This document shows positions 1 through 7,549 of a DNA stretch of 22,609 nt, piece by piece (positions within the stretch are counted from its first letter, which is position 1; each line of letters starts with the position of its first letter). Under the pieces are notes generated by a model. The model saw nothing but the letters and a program-made list of their open reading frames with translations, was not told the origin of the DNA and searched no databases. The stretch spans positions 1 to 22,609 of IMG/VR virus record IMGVR_UViG_3300039106_000001; one strand, 5' to 3'. This DNA comes from a virus. The position numbers and the translations under genes are program-made.

Positions 1-228
1 TTTCCCAACAATGCCTCCAATGCCACCAACAATCAACAAAACAATGTCGTTGAGCATCTTTGTGTAGGCTTGATCGATGGGAGCCATGCTCTTGATTGGC
101 TGTGTCACAAAGGTGACTGAGTACAACAGTGAAAACACGATGCCAAACAAAATGATGGTAATCATTACCACCACAAAGCCCCAAATGCGGACTTCGACTT
201 CTTCTGGGGTGTATTTACTTTTTGTCAT
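1..228 (-). CDS. Partial small membrane protein, holin-like (3' end outside window)
   Basis: The first 76 codons of a gene that runs off the left edge, starting at the ATG at 226-228. A charged, probably cytoplasmic N-terminus (K3, K5, then acidic TPEEVEVR) is followed by a hydrophobic segment at about residues 16-38, a polar loop (about 39-60) and a second hydrophobic, glycine-rich stretch from about 61 to the edge. Two helices with a short loop fit a class II holin, but no holin signature is visible, so the function is inferred from topology and neighbours. The start overlaps the end of the upstream putative lipoprotein gene by 14 bases, making it the last visible member of four overlapping membrane-protein genes. 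It could equally be a phage membrane protein unrelated to lysis. The reading frame is secure; the role is not. Confidence 0.6.
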   Translation of the reverse strand, partial: MTKSKYTPEEVEVRIWGFVVVMITIILFGIVFSLLYSVTFVTQPIKSMAPIDQAYTKMLNDIVLLIVGGIGGIVGK

Positions 229-463
229 CATCGGCCTTCTTTTCTTCAACCTTGGGTGGTTCAACTTTGGTGGTCAAGATAGGTGCTACAAGATACTCAG
301 GACAGGTCTGAGTGAATAAACAACGAGGTTTTTGGCATTCAGGCAAGTCAAACTTGTCTGGGTTTTGGCACACATATCTGTACCTGTCTTCACATCCTGA
401 AAGCAATATGACGCAAAGTAATGATATGGCGATCACAACATACAAAAACTTATTTTGATTCAT
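215..463 (-). CDS. Small lipoprotein, candidate outer-membrane spanin (Rz1-like)
   Basis: An 82-residue protein with a lysine near the N-terminus, a hydrophobic signal core (about residues 6-21) and a lipobox L21-S22-G23-C24, so signal peptidase II processing and lipidation at C24 are expected. Position +2 is Glu rather than Asp, compatible with outer-membrane sorting. The mature part has four more cysteines (C32, C43, C48, C54) spaced by prolines and a lysine/acid-rich tail with PP motifs. An upstream start at 493 is possible, but the ATG at 461-463 has a good GGAGAGG ribosome site 7 bases ahead and gives a clean signal peptide. It overlaps the preceding membrane/coiled-coil gene by 14 bases, the arrangement of inner/outer spanin pairs. 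Lipoprotein status is read from sequence; a spanin role is inference. Confidence 0.7.
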   Translation of the reverse strand: MNQNKFLYVVIAISLLCVILLSGCEDRYRYVCQNPDKFDLPECQKPRCLFTQTCPEYLVAPILTTKVEPPKVEEKKADDDKK

Positions 464-644
464 TGCGATGCCTCTCCAGTTGTTGGCGCTCATACTCTAA
501 TTGCTGGCGCAGGCGCTCCATGCGTTCAATCTGCATTTTGCTCTCTCTTTGTGCAGCCAATGTGTCGTAGTAAATCGACCCTATCAGCGGAAGCAATAGG
601 ACGAAAACCAAGACCATAGCGACTAATGCGACTAGAAACCCCAT
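450..644 (-). CDS. Small membrane protein with coiled coil, candidate inner-membrane spanin (Rz-like)
   Basis: A 64-residue product: a strong N-terminal transmembrane helix (about residues 2-24) followed by a charged heptad-like segment rich in E, R, Q and L (about 33-61), predicted coiled coil. This is i-spanin topology, although the periplasmic part is short for that family. The ATG at 644 overlaps the upstream gene by 13 bases, like its neighbours. The same frame is open to an ATG at 767, which has a GAGAGG motif 4 bases ahead and would give 105 residues with a basic, proline-rich N-terminus. That form would overlap the upstream gene by 136 bases out of frame, so I prefer 644 but cannot exclude the longer form. 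Location before a lipoprotein gene and a two-helix gene supports a lysis role; this is inference. Confidence 0.55.
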   Translation of the reverse strand: MGFLVALVAMVLVFVLLLPLIGSIYYDTLAAQRESKMQIERMERLRQQLEYERQQLERHRNESK

Positions 645-1333
645 CTTACTTTTCGATCCATAACTAGGAGGCTGAAGAACAGGACTAGGTACAGGACGAA
701 CACTAAACAAGCTACCCCGTAGATTGCCTTGTCTTGGATTGCGCTGATTACCTTTCTGCGTTGCCATTCAGCCTCTCTTTGCCTTTTCTCTTGTGCCAAC
801 CTTGCTTCTTCTTGTTCTTCAATGATTTGCACCCGCATTGCATTGACCCTGGTATACAAGTTCCCCAACTCAGGTGGGCTTTGATACACCATAATCTCAC
901 GAATTTCCTTTGCCAACTTCTCAAACTGAGTCTTTGCCAATTCCCTGTTTAACGCCGACTCCATGATGTTTTGATTCGGGTCATAAACAGTCTTAGACTT
1001 CTCTTCTTCTTCACGAATGTGATCTGCAAGCTGTTGCTGAACCTTGAAGAACTGCGACAGATTCGCTGCCAAGTCAGCCACAACACGACCTTCATCCCAA
1101 ACTTCGGCTTCAGCCTTTTTCGGCTTGGGCGCAACAACAGGCTCTGTGGGCTTGGGCTTTTTCTTCTTAAAGAAGCCAAAGAAGCCACCGACTTCTTCAG
1201 CAATAGCTTGGACTTCCTTAACTGTCTTTTGAGCCTGGGCGACAGTGCCCTTGACCTCTTTGTAGAGTTCACAGCCCTTGCGAATAGCTGCGACACAGCC
1301 ATTTGCCATTGCCAGAAGGGTGAGAGGATCAAT
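632..1333 (-). CDS. Coiled-coil protein with C-terminal membrane anchor, probable ATT start
   Basis: About 233 residues if initiated at the ATT at 1331-1333, or 225 from the ATG at 1307-1309. The ATG has no ribosome site (CCCTTCTGGCA precedes it), whereas AGGAG lies 6 bases before the ATT. The added residues (IDPLTLLA, read with initiator Met) extend the N-terminal helix smoothly. The protein has an alanine/lysine helix, a G/F patch then a K/P-rich linker (roughly residues 50-75), long charged helices with E/R/Q heptads, and a single hydrophobic segment close to the C-terminus (about residues 205-225) ending in a short basic tail. I do not recognise the function. Position between the ejection proteins and a spanin-like pair is compatible with either a virion-associated membrane protein or a lysis accessory protein. 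Confidence 0.75.
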   Translation of the reverse strand: MDPLTLLAMANGCVAAIRKGCELYKEVKGTVAQAQKTVKEVQAIAEEVGGFFGFFKKKKPKPTEPVVAPKPKKAEAEVWDEGRVVADLAANLSQFFKVQQQLADHIREEEEKSKTVYDPNQNIMESALNRELAKTQFEKLAKEIREIMVYQSPPELGNLYTRVNAMRVQIIEEQEEARLAQEKRQREAEWQRRKVISAIQDKAIYGVACLVFVLYLVLFFSLLVMDRKVRWGF

Positions 1334-1339
1334 GTCTGT

Positions 1340-1344
1340 CTCCT
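1340..1344 (-). promoter_or_regulatory. Ribosome binding site AGGAG deciding an ATT start
   Basis: On the minus strand AGGAG is followed by ACAGAC and then ATT GAT CCT, in frame with the 225-codon reading frame. It overlaps the TAG stop (1343-1345) of the upstream gene. The first ATG of that frame lies 24 bases further on with no purine-rich site, so this site is the main argument for non-canonical initiation. Confidence 0.5.
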
Positions 1345-3511
1345 ACTTAGCTTGCTCTATGTATGCGTCCCAATTTATGCCTTCTGGAGATGCGCCTCCA
1401 GTTGGCGCTTGAGTTGGAGCAACATTGCCTTGTGGAAGTCTTATCTTCCTTTCAATTTCATTGATATATTCACTATCAATGACACCAGACTTGTTTAGTT
1501 GCTCTGCAATCTTTGCAGAAACAGCACCAAAATACTTTGGATTGTTTTGCCCTTTAGCAATCATTGCAAGTGCATCAGCGCCCTCTTTACTTGTCAATGC
1601 TCTTGACAGGAATTTTGGAGTCAACCAAAGAACACCAGCAGTTGATATTGCGCTTGGCAAATCAATCTTATTTGTAACAGTATCTGGCAATGTTAAATAA
1701 GCAAGACCACCCAATCCAGCCGCTTGAGCCGCGCCCATTGCTGCTGTTGCACCTTGAGTTCTGAGTGCAGTTGTCCCGGCAAATGTTTCAGTGCCAAACT
1801 GAGCCGCATTTGTAATGTCTTTTATTAAATTGGCTTTTTGTGAGTCTTTGAAAAGAAATGCAATTGTTTTCTTGAACTCAGGGTCTTGCATCTTTTTGCC
1901 AAAGTTTGCAATGTTATCTGGTGTGCTAAAAGCATTGCTTAAGAACCCATATTGCAGTTCATCGTACAAGCCTTTTGCTTGATCTTTTGGAAGATACTTT
2001 TGTGCCTCAACAATTGCCTTGAAAGCATCTCTTGTTCTCTCTGGTCTGTCAATGTTAAAAAGATATTCGCCAACAGCAGATGGCTCATCTTTCAACGCTT
2101 TTGAGATAGTTCCATTGTAAAAACCCTTCATTGCGTTTGCATATTCGTCTTGAGCATTCCAATAGTCACGCAATAAGGCATTGTTTGCAGTGGTTGCTTT
2201 TGTGCGACCAATTGCATCCTTCATTGTCTCAAGGTCTTTATAGTTGGCAAGATATTGTCCTGTTCTAAGACTTCCTGGCTGATCTACTCCACCAAGCAAA
2301 CCTAACTTTCGTGCCAAGGCCTTTTCTTCCTCATTGCCAAAAGTAAGAACAGCAATCCTGTCCATTTCATTTCTTAAGCCCTGAGCATATTTGTTATACG
2401 CTCCCTCAAGAACAGTTGTTTTAACGCCTTCTTTCTTCGACTCTCTTGCGCCTGCAAGCAAGTTGCTTCTCAAGTCATGTGCAACACTGAATGAAATTTC
2501 ATCATCTTGTTTCAATATGTCTTCAAGGGCTTTCCTCTTTTCAGCGCCAGCACCAGCAAACTTTGTTTTTGCAAGACGATCAAGTTCTTTTTGGGCATCA
2601 GACTTTAAGTTGCGAATATCAACAATAAGGCCGTCACCTTGCTGTTCCATTTGTTGATAGACAGGACGATATTTGTCCTTCATTGCAGTTTCAGCAACAG
2701 CAATAGCATTTTGGAATCTGTCTCCAATCGCCATTTGAGTTGGATCGCCTTGTTGCAATGCCGCTTTAAAAGCATCTGAAGTATCAAGCGTATCAAGGAC
2801 TTCTCTTGAGCCTTTTTGTAATGCTTCAGCAACTTTCTTTTGTTGTTCAGCAAATGATGCAGCACCGCTTGTATATTTCAATGCGCCTTCAATAGCTTGA
2901 TCTGAAACATTGCCAGTAAGCTGACCTCTTGTAAGAGTTGCTCCACGACTAGAAAACCACTCTTGAGCAGCCTTTCTTGCGGCAGATTCTTCGGTATCAA
3001 AAGCGCCTTTATTAAAGCCAATTTCTTTCAAAGAATCTTTGCTAACCTTAAATGCTTTTCCAGCCAATGAAAATGCCAAATTTCCACCAACATCAAAAAC
3101 AGCATTCTCAATGTTTGATTGAAGAAATCTTTTACCAAATTCACTAGATAATGGATTTGTTCCTGTTAAGCTAGCCTCAACCAAGTTGCCAACACTTGTG
3201 CCAACGGCAGAGCCAGCTAAAGATGGGATAAATGGCCTAGTGACTGCTGGAGTGGCCTCGCCCAAACGCAACATTGCCGCGCCAAATCTTGATTGAGGCG
3301 CAATAAATGGGATAGTTCCTGCCGCCATCCCAAATAATCCTGGGATAGATGTTTCGCCTTCTTTTGGGCGAATATCAGGAAATGGCGCAATAGCCGCTTC
3401 CAAAGACTGAAGCGTTCTTTGTCGATTGGCTTCATCTTGTGCAGATGTAGAAGGGCCAATTACTCGACCTCCAGAAGCCTCTAGATTTTTGAGGTATTGA
3501 TCCCAATCCAT
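1343..3511 (-). CDS. Large internal virion / ejection-type protein (722 aa)
   Basis: A 722-residue, mostly helical protein rich in A, K, E and Q with no cysteine in its main body and no visible enzymatic motif; I see no lytic transglycosylase or peptidase signature. A hydrophobic glycine/alanine patch lies near residues 53-70 and a longer one near 585-635 (AAMGAAQAAGLGGLAYL and following), as expected for proteins that insert into or cross membranes during DNA ejection. Both ends carry the same short motif: W3-D4-x-Y6-L7 and W714-D715-x-Y717-I718. The start ATG shares one base with the stop of the preceding 470-codon gene (TAATG), implying coupled translation. Size, composition and position after the tail genes match internal core or ejection proteins of podoviruses; the assignment is by context. 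Confidence 0.7.
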   Translation of the reverse strand: MDWDQYLKNLEASGGRVIGPSTSAQDEANRQRTLQSLEAAIAPFPDIRPKEGETSIPGLFGMAAGTIPFIAPQSRFGAAMLRLGEATPAVTRPFIPSLAGSAVGTSVGNLVEASLTGTNPLSSEFGKRFLQSNIENAVFDVGGNLAFSLAGKAFKVSKDSLKEIGFNKGAFDTEESAARKAAQEWFSSRGATLTRGQLTGNVSDQAIEGALKYTSGAASFAEQQKKVAEALQKGSREVLDTLDTSDAFKAALQQGDPTQMAIGDRFQNAIAVAETAMKDKYRPVYQQMEQQGDGLIVDIRNLKSDAQKELDRLAKTKFAGAGAEKRKALEDILKQDDEISFSVAHDLRSNLLAGARESKKEGVKTTVLEGAYNKYAQGLRNEMDRIAVLTFGNEEEKALARKLGLLGGVDQPGSLRTGQYLANYKDLETMKDAIGRTKATTANNALLRDYWNAQDEYANAMKGFYNGTISKALKDEPSAVGEYLFNIDRPERTRDAFKAIVEAQKYLPKDQAKGLYDELQYGFLSNAFSTPDNIANFGKKMQDPEFKKTIAFLFKDSQKANLIKDITNAAQFGTETFAGTTALRTQGATAAMGAAQAAGLGGLAYLTLPDTVTNKIDLPSAISTAGVLWLTPKFLSRALTSKEGADALAMIAKGQNNPKYFGAVSAKIAEQLNKSGVIDSEYINEIERKIRLPQGNVAPTQAPTGGASPEGINWDAYIEQAK

Positions 3512-4923
3512 TACAGGCCAAGCCTTTCTTTAAGTTCTTTTGCCTTTAACGCTTCATCTTTGGTTGCCTGACCTTTCAAGGCTTTTTGCTCAATGGTTCT
3601 GTATGAGTCAATTTCATTGCGAATCTTGCCATACAAAATATTTGAGTTTGTTTTGTACCTTTGTTCTTCAGGCATTGCCGCCAATTGCTCATACATTGAT
3701 GTTTCTGCTTTTGCCTCATCAAGTCCACGAGAAATCAACTTCATAATTGTTGGCAACTGTTGAGACACATTTGGTTGGCTAAGAATAAGTTGTTCCAACT
3801 CTTTGAGCGCCTGACTGCCAGGGAAATTCCTTGCAATCTTTTGAACAAATGAACTTTTCAGTGCTTCCAAGTACTCTGTATTTGATGCTTTTTCTGAAAT
3901 TGGAATATTGAGAGCGCCTAAAACTCTTGACAAATTTGTAAGAGTAGAAGCACCAGCACCAGTAAAGGCATCAGGGGCAAGTTTTCTAAAGTCAGAAAGG
4001 TCTTTTGTAAGACCAATTTGAGCCTTGTATTGATCTCCAGCCTTAGTCCAAAGTGCGCCTTGATCTTTTGCCTCTTGACTTGCTTGAATTTGTTTAAGAA
4101 GCCCAGGCAAATTGGTATCAACAGTTGTTTTTGGTGCGCCAGCAATTTTTGATTGCAACTGACGATCAAATTCCAACTTGTTTACTTGTGCAACTTGTTC
4201 TGGCGTGTAATCATTGAATGTCTTTTTGGCAGGAAGACCAAGTTCTCTAGCTGTTTTTAACCAATCTTCACTTGGCTTGGTTGTCATATCAACAAGTTCT
4301 AGTGTTCCTTTGTCAGTAGACCAGTTAGCAATGCTTTCAGGAGTGAACTTTCCTGTCTTCAACAACTCAAATCCTTGAGTGGTCTTTGGAGCAAAATACT
4401 GTTTCACAAGATCGGGATTAGATGCAACAGCAGATGCTTCATCTTCACTCAAATTAAATTTAGTCATCAACTGTTTAATGCGAGCAGTTCTATCCATTGC
4501 GCTCACATTTAATGCTCCAGTTTCTGCCATTGTTTTTTGTGCAGTAGCAGATTTTTGCGCTTGCTCAATTAAAGAGCCTTGAATTGCACGATAACGATCT
4601 GCCGCTAGTGCCGCACCTTGCACATCACCTGCCTCTTGCAAGGCATTTGAATACTGAATCAAACCTTGTGGGGTGTTGGTATCAAACTGCCGTGCCAGTG
4701 CATTGCGTTGACTGATTAAGCGCATCATTGGGTCTTCTACGCCCATTAAGCCGCCCAGGGCTTGGCCTGCTTGTTGACCAGCACGATACAACCCAAATGT
4801 TGCTTGTGTGCGTGGATCAGCTTGAGCAAACTCCATTGCTTGCTTCTGACGCATCAAATCACGCTGTTCTTGATACAACTCAGGCGTAACCCCGAACAAA
4901 CTTCCAACAATATCTGTTGCCAT
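3511..4923 (-). CDS. Internal virion / ejection-type protein (470 aa)
   Basis: A 470-residue, largely alpha-helical protein rich in Q, A, K and L. The N-terminal third has glutamine-rich helices (many QxxQA repeats and a GLYRAGQQAGQALGG patch near residues 45-58). The C-terminal third is charged and lysine-rich and ends KELKERLGL. No catalytic motif or membrane segment is visible. The start has a strong AAGGAG ribosome site, and the stop overlaps the next gene by one base. It lies between two other large probable ejection proteins, and sets of three large helical proteins downstream of the tail nozzle gene are typical of P22- and T7-like podoviruses. The structural role is inferred from order and composition. 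Confidence 0.65.
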   Translation of the reverse strand: MATDIVGSLFGVTPELYQEQRDLMRQKQAMEFAQADPRTQATFGLYRAGQQAGQALGGLMGVEDPMMRLISQRNALARQFDTNTPQGLIQYSNALQEAGDVQGAALAADRYRAIQGSLIEQAQKSATAQKTMAETGALNVSAMDRTARIKQLMTKFNLSEDEASAVASNPDLVKQYFAPKTTQGFELLKTGKFTPESIANWSTDKGTLELVDMTTKPSEDWLKTARELGLPAKKTFNDYTPEQVAQVNKLEFDRQLQSKIAGAPKTTVDTNLPGLLKQIQASQEAKDQGALWTKAGDQYKAQIGLTKDLSDFRKLAPDAFTGAGASTLTNLSRVLGALNIPISEKASNTEYLEALKSSFVQKIARNFPGSQALKELEQLILSQPNVSQQLPTIMKLISRGLDEAKAETSMYEQLAAMPEEQRYKTNSNILYGKIRNEIDSYRTIEQKALKGQATKDEALKAKELKERLGL

Positions 4924-4932
4924 GATTACTCC

Positions 4933-7266
4933 TTAGAAATTAGCGTTGGTGTCAAGTTGACGGGTGTTGGTTCCATAACCACTTCCACCACTTAACCATT
5001 GTGCCAACGCTTGTTGTGCTTCTGGACTGTTTGCCAAACCTGTCAATGCAGTTCCAAAAGGACTAAATCCAGATGCCGCCTGAGTGGTTCTAGCACCCAA
5101 CAGACCACCTTGCAACAAGGTTTGACCAACATTAGCACCAGCCTGGGCAGACCTACCGCCCAACTGTGCGCCAATGTCCAAAGGCGCTTGACCCAAGGAC
5201 TCTAGTGATGACCCCACGCCCACACCAGTGCTAAATGGCGAGTAAGCGCCCGTCAAACCTTGCGTATAGCTTCCAAGCAGGCCAGCGCCAGAACCCAGCA
5301 AACCAGCGCCAAATTGGACTTGTTTCTGGCCTTCAGCTTGTGCCTGTGCCGCCAGTGCCGCATCCTGTTGAGCAATGGCGTTGTAGTAGGCTTCCATCTC
5401 AGGTGATGCCGCCCGTAGACCTTCGCCACCACCTGGGCGCATACCAGTTCCACCAACAGACAAGCCACCACGACCAGTTTGGAACAGCCTGTTTTGCAGT
5501 TGAGCAAACTCACGCTCACGGCTAGGTGCAAGCAAACTTTGCTGTTTTGCCATGTAGTCAGCGGCAACTTGTTCAGGTGTCTGAGCCAAATACTGTTGGC
5601 CCAGGCCAAACAAGCCTTGTGCGCCAGCAGTCAAAGGCGCATAGCGACCAGCGGCTTTCTCTGCCTCAGTCAAGCCTTGACCAGACAAGGCCATGATGCG
5701 GTCTTGCATCGCCTTGAGTTCTGGGGTGACTGTGTAACCAGCACTTGTCAACTGACCAGTTGTTGGATCAAACCCAAACTGTGACGCTCCAAAACGAGTG
5801 GTTACGCCAACAGGACGAAACTTCTGTGCTTCAGCCGCCTGTGCTGCCGCATCTCTGATTGCTTGAGCAGAGATTCGTGCTGCCTCTACATTGGCTTGGT
5901 TGGTCAACAAACCACCAGCACCACTGATTCCAGCACCAATAATGCCTTTTGTCAGAGTTGGATTAGTTTTGAAGAAGTTAAGAACATCTCCAACCTTGAG
6001 GCCAGAAGTTTGTGCAGTCTGCTTTGCGGCATTAGTGAGTGCGTAATAAGCATCACTGATGTTTTGTGTACCACCAGCTTCCTGGGCTAACTGATAAATC
6101 AACTGTTGTTCTTCGGGAGAATAGTTGTAAGGAGTGGTGTCCTGCATCTCAGTAGCAGGAGCATTCATTTCTTCATCATAAATAGCCATATTTCCTCCGA
6201 TAATCTGTTGTGCTGGTGTTTGTGCTGGTGGTGCAAATCCAGATGTGTCTGAAATGTCTTGCGTTGTATCAAATGCAGTGGTGCTTGGTGGTATAGAAGA
6301 CTCATAAGGAGCCAACTGATTCTGCAAATCCTGTTGACCAGCAAGAGTCTGCTGTTCAGTAGGTACTGTTACGCCAGAATCTGGCCTAAGAGAATCAAAC
6401 GCAACACCTTTGACAGCACTAGTAACAGCCTGTTCTGGATTCTTTCCAGCAAGCAATCCACCAGCAGTTCCTTGAGCAACTTGCCCAGCAACAGTTGAAC
6501 CAGTTGCACCAGCAACACTAGAACCAATGCCTAGTTGACCAGCAATAGTTTGAGCCGCATAATTTGTTGCAGTCTTTTCATCACCACTGGCAATTGCACC
6601 AGCAGTAACGCCACCAGCAACAGCAGTCCCAATTCCAGGCAGCCCATAAGCTGCGCCAACAACATCCAATGCCAGCGGAAGTATTGGGCCAGCTTTTAAT
6701 ATCTCATTACCAAGACCAGCAAGCAATCCACCGCCACCGCTAATCCTATAGCCAACAAGTTTTGTCTCTGTCTTGGTTACTTTCCCGCTGTCATCAGCAT
6801 AACCACTTGGCAATATATAGGCAGGCTTTCCATTTGCATTGCCAATACCTGTTGGCCTGCCAGCAAATGAAGTGTCATACTGCGTGATACCAGCAGACAA
6901 AACAGGGTCTACAACTTCCTTGGGAGCAAGAAAGCCTTTGGTTGACCCGCCCATGTTATTGACAACAAAATTACCAGCATCAAAACTTCCAAAATTAACA
7001 CCAGACAAATCAACATAATCTGATGCGTTTTGTAAATTAGACAGTACAGTTGGGTTCAGGAAACCAGTAAATAAAGCGCCATTGCTTCCAGATGCCGCAC
7101 CTTGGGTGATGCGGTCTTCAGGAATGAATGTAAATTCTTTGCCACCAACATTAAAAGTCAATCCAAGGCCCAATGCTGGGTCTGAACCTACGCCAGTTAA
7201 TGAGACAGGCATTCTCCCGCTAGTATCTAGCGTTCCAAACTTTGATGTTTGTATGGATTGAGCCAT
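4933..7266 (-). CDS. Large Gly/Ala-rich tail or ejection protein (777 aa) with possible internal start
   Basis: A 777-residue protein in two dissimilar halves. Residues 1-170 are beta-prone. A glycine/alanine-rich hydrophobic stretch spans 176-228 (GGGGLLAGLGNE onward), followed by low-complexity A/G/T/Q sequence. From about 360 to the end it is helical and Q/A-rich, with a second hydrophobic glycine patch at 440-455, a conserved-looking block at 484-515 (RPVGVTTRFG to YTVTP), an SREREFAQLQNRLFQTGRGG block near 582-601 and glycine-zipper-like repeats at 652-670. Such segments suit proteins extruded across membranes at infection. Residue M360 (codon at 6187-6189) is preceded in frame by GGAGGA, so a 418-residue C-terminal product could also be made. 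The start shares one base with the stop of the small fibre-like gene upstream. Confidence 0.7.
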   Translation of the reverse strand: MAQSIQTSKFGTLDTSGRMPVSLTGVGSDPALGLGLTFNVGGKEFTFIPEDRITQGAASGSNGALFTGFLNPTVLSNLQNASDYVDLSGVNFGSFDAGNFVVNNMGGSTKGFLAPKEVVDPVLSAGITQYDTSFAGRPTGIGNANGKPAYILPSGYADDSGKVTKTETKLVGYRISGGGGLLAGLGNEILKAGPILPLALDVVGAAYGLPGIGTAVAGGVTAGAIASGDEKTATNYAAQTIAGQLGIGSSVAGATGSTVAGQVAQGTAGGLLAGKNPEQAVTSAVKGVAFDSLRPDSGVTVPTEQQTLAGQQDLQNQLAPYESSIPPSTTAFDTTQDISDTSGFAPPAQTPAQQIIGGNMAIYDEEMNAPATEMQDTTPYNYSPEEQQLIYQLAQEAGGTQNISDAYYALTNAAKQTAQTSGLKVGDVLNFFKTNPTLTKGIIGAGISGAGGLLTNQANVEAARISAQAIRDAAAQAAEAQKFRPVGVTTRFGASQFGFDPTTGQLTSAGYTVTPELKAMQDRIMALSGQGLTEAEKAAGRYAPLTAGAQGLFGLGQQYLAQTPEQVAADYMAKQQSLLAPSREREFAQLQNRLFQTGRGGLSVGGTGMRPGGGEGLRAASPEMEAYYNAIAQQDAALAAQAQAEGQKQVQFGAGLLGSGAGLLGSYTQGLTGAYSPFSTGVGVGSSLESLGQAPLDIGAQLGGRSAQAGANVGQTLLQGGLLGARTTQAASGFSPFGTALTGLANSPEAQQALAQWLSGGSGYGTNTRQLDTNANF
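6193..6198 (-). promoter_or_regulatory. Internal ribosome binding site within the 777-aa gene
   Basis: On the minus strand GGAGGA stands three bases ahead of an in-frame ATG (6187-6189) within the 777-codon gene. It matches the anti-Shine-Dalgarno sequence better than most true starts in this window. The motif encodes Gly-Gly, so it may be accidental, but it falls exactly at the junction between the two unlike halves of the protein. Confidence 0.4.
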
Positions 7267-7538
7267 TACACAGTGCCATTAGCCACAATGTTGCCCAACA
7301 CAGTCAGATTCCCAGATGTGTCAATCTTCATCACATCTGTTCCAGATGCCCTGATGTACAAGTACGAACCACTCTCAACAAAGCTGAAGTTTGTGAAAGT
7401 TCCATCTGCTTTCGAGGCAATGGCAGTCTGAATGTTGGTGAACTCAGTATCAATCTCAGTTCCCTTGACAACCTTGTTGGCATTCCCAGGCGACAAAGCA
7501 TCTTTAGCCGCAAAGTTAGTGGTTTTGGTGTAGTTCAT
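7266..7538 (-). CDS. Small fibre-like protein sharing a C-terminal module with the collagen-like fibre
   Basis: A 90-residue protein. The N-terminal half (MNYTKTTNFAAKDALSPGNA and on) resembles the attachment region of small phage fibre proteins. The last 41 residues (50-90) align without gaps to the last 41 of the 591-residue collagen-like fibre: identical positions include the opening N-F-S, E-S-G at 55-57, L60, G76, T79 and a closing run NIVANGT at 83-89, 17 identities in all. The ATG has an AAAGGAA ribosome site; the stop shares a base with the next gene (TAATG). It lies directly after the stabilisation/nozzle gene, so a short tail-tip or adaptor role is plausible. Function is inferred from the shared module. 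Confidence 0.7.
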   Translation of the reverse strand: MNYTKTTNFAAKDALSPGNANKVVKGTEIDTEFTNIQTAIASKADGTFTNFSFVESGSYLYIRASGTDVMKIDTSGNLTVLGNIVANGTV

Positions 7539-7549
7539 GTCAAGTTCCT

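Noticed and set aside
949-1332. Minus-strand 127-codon frame overlapping the coiled-coil gene.
   Set aside because: Starts with TTG one base from the proposed ATT; its composition (serine/arginine/leucine-rich) is that of a frame-shifted shadow of the real gene.
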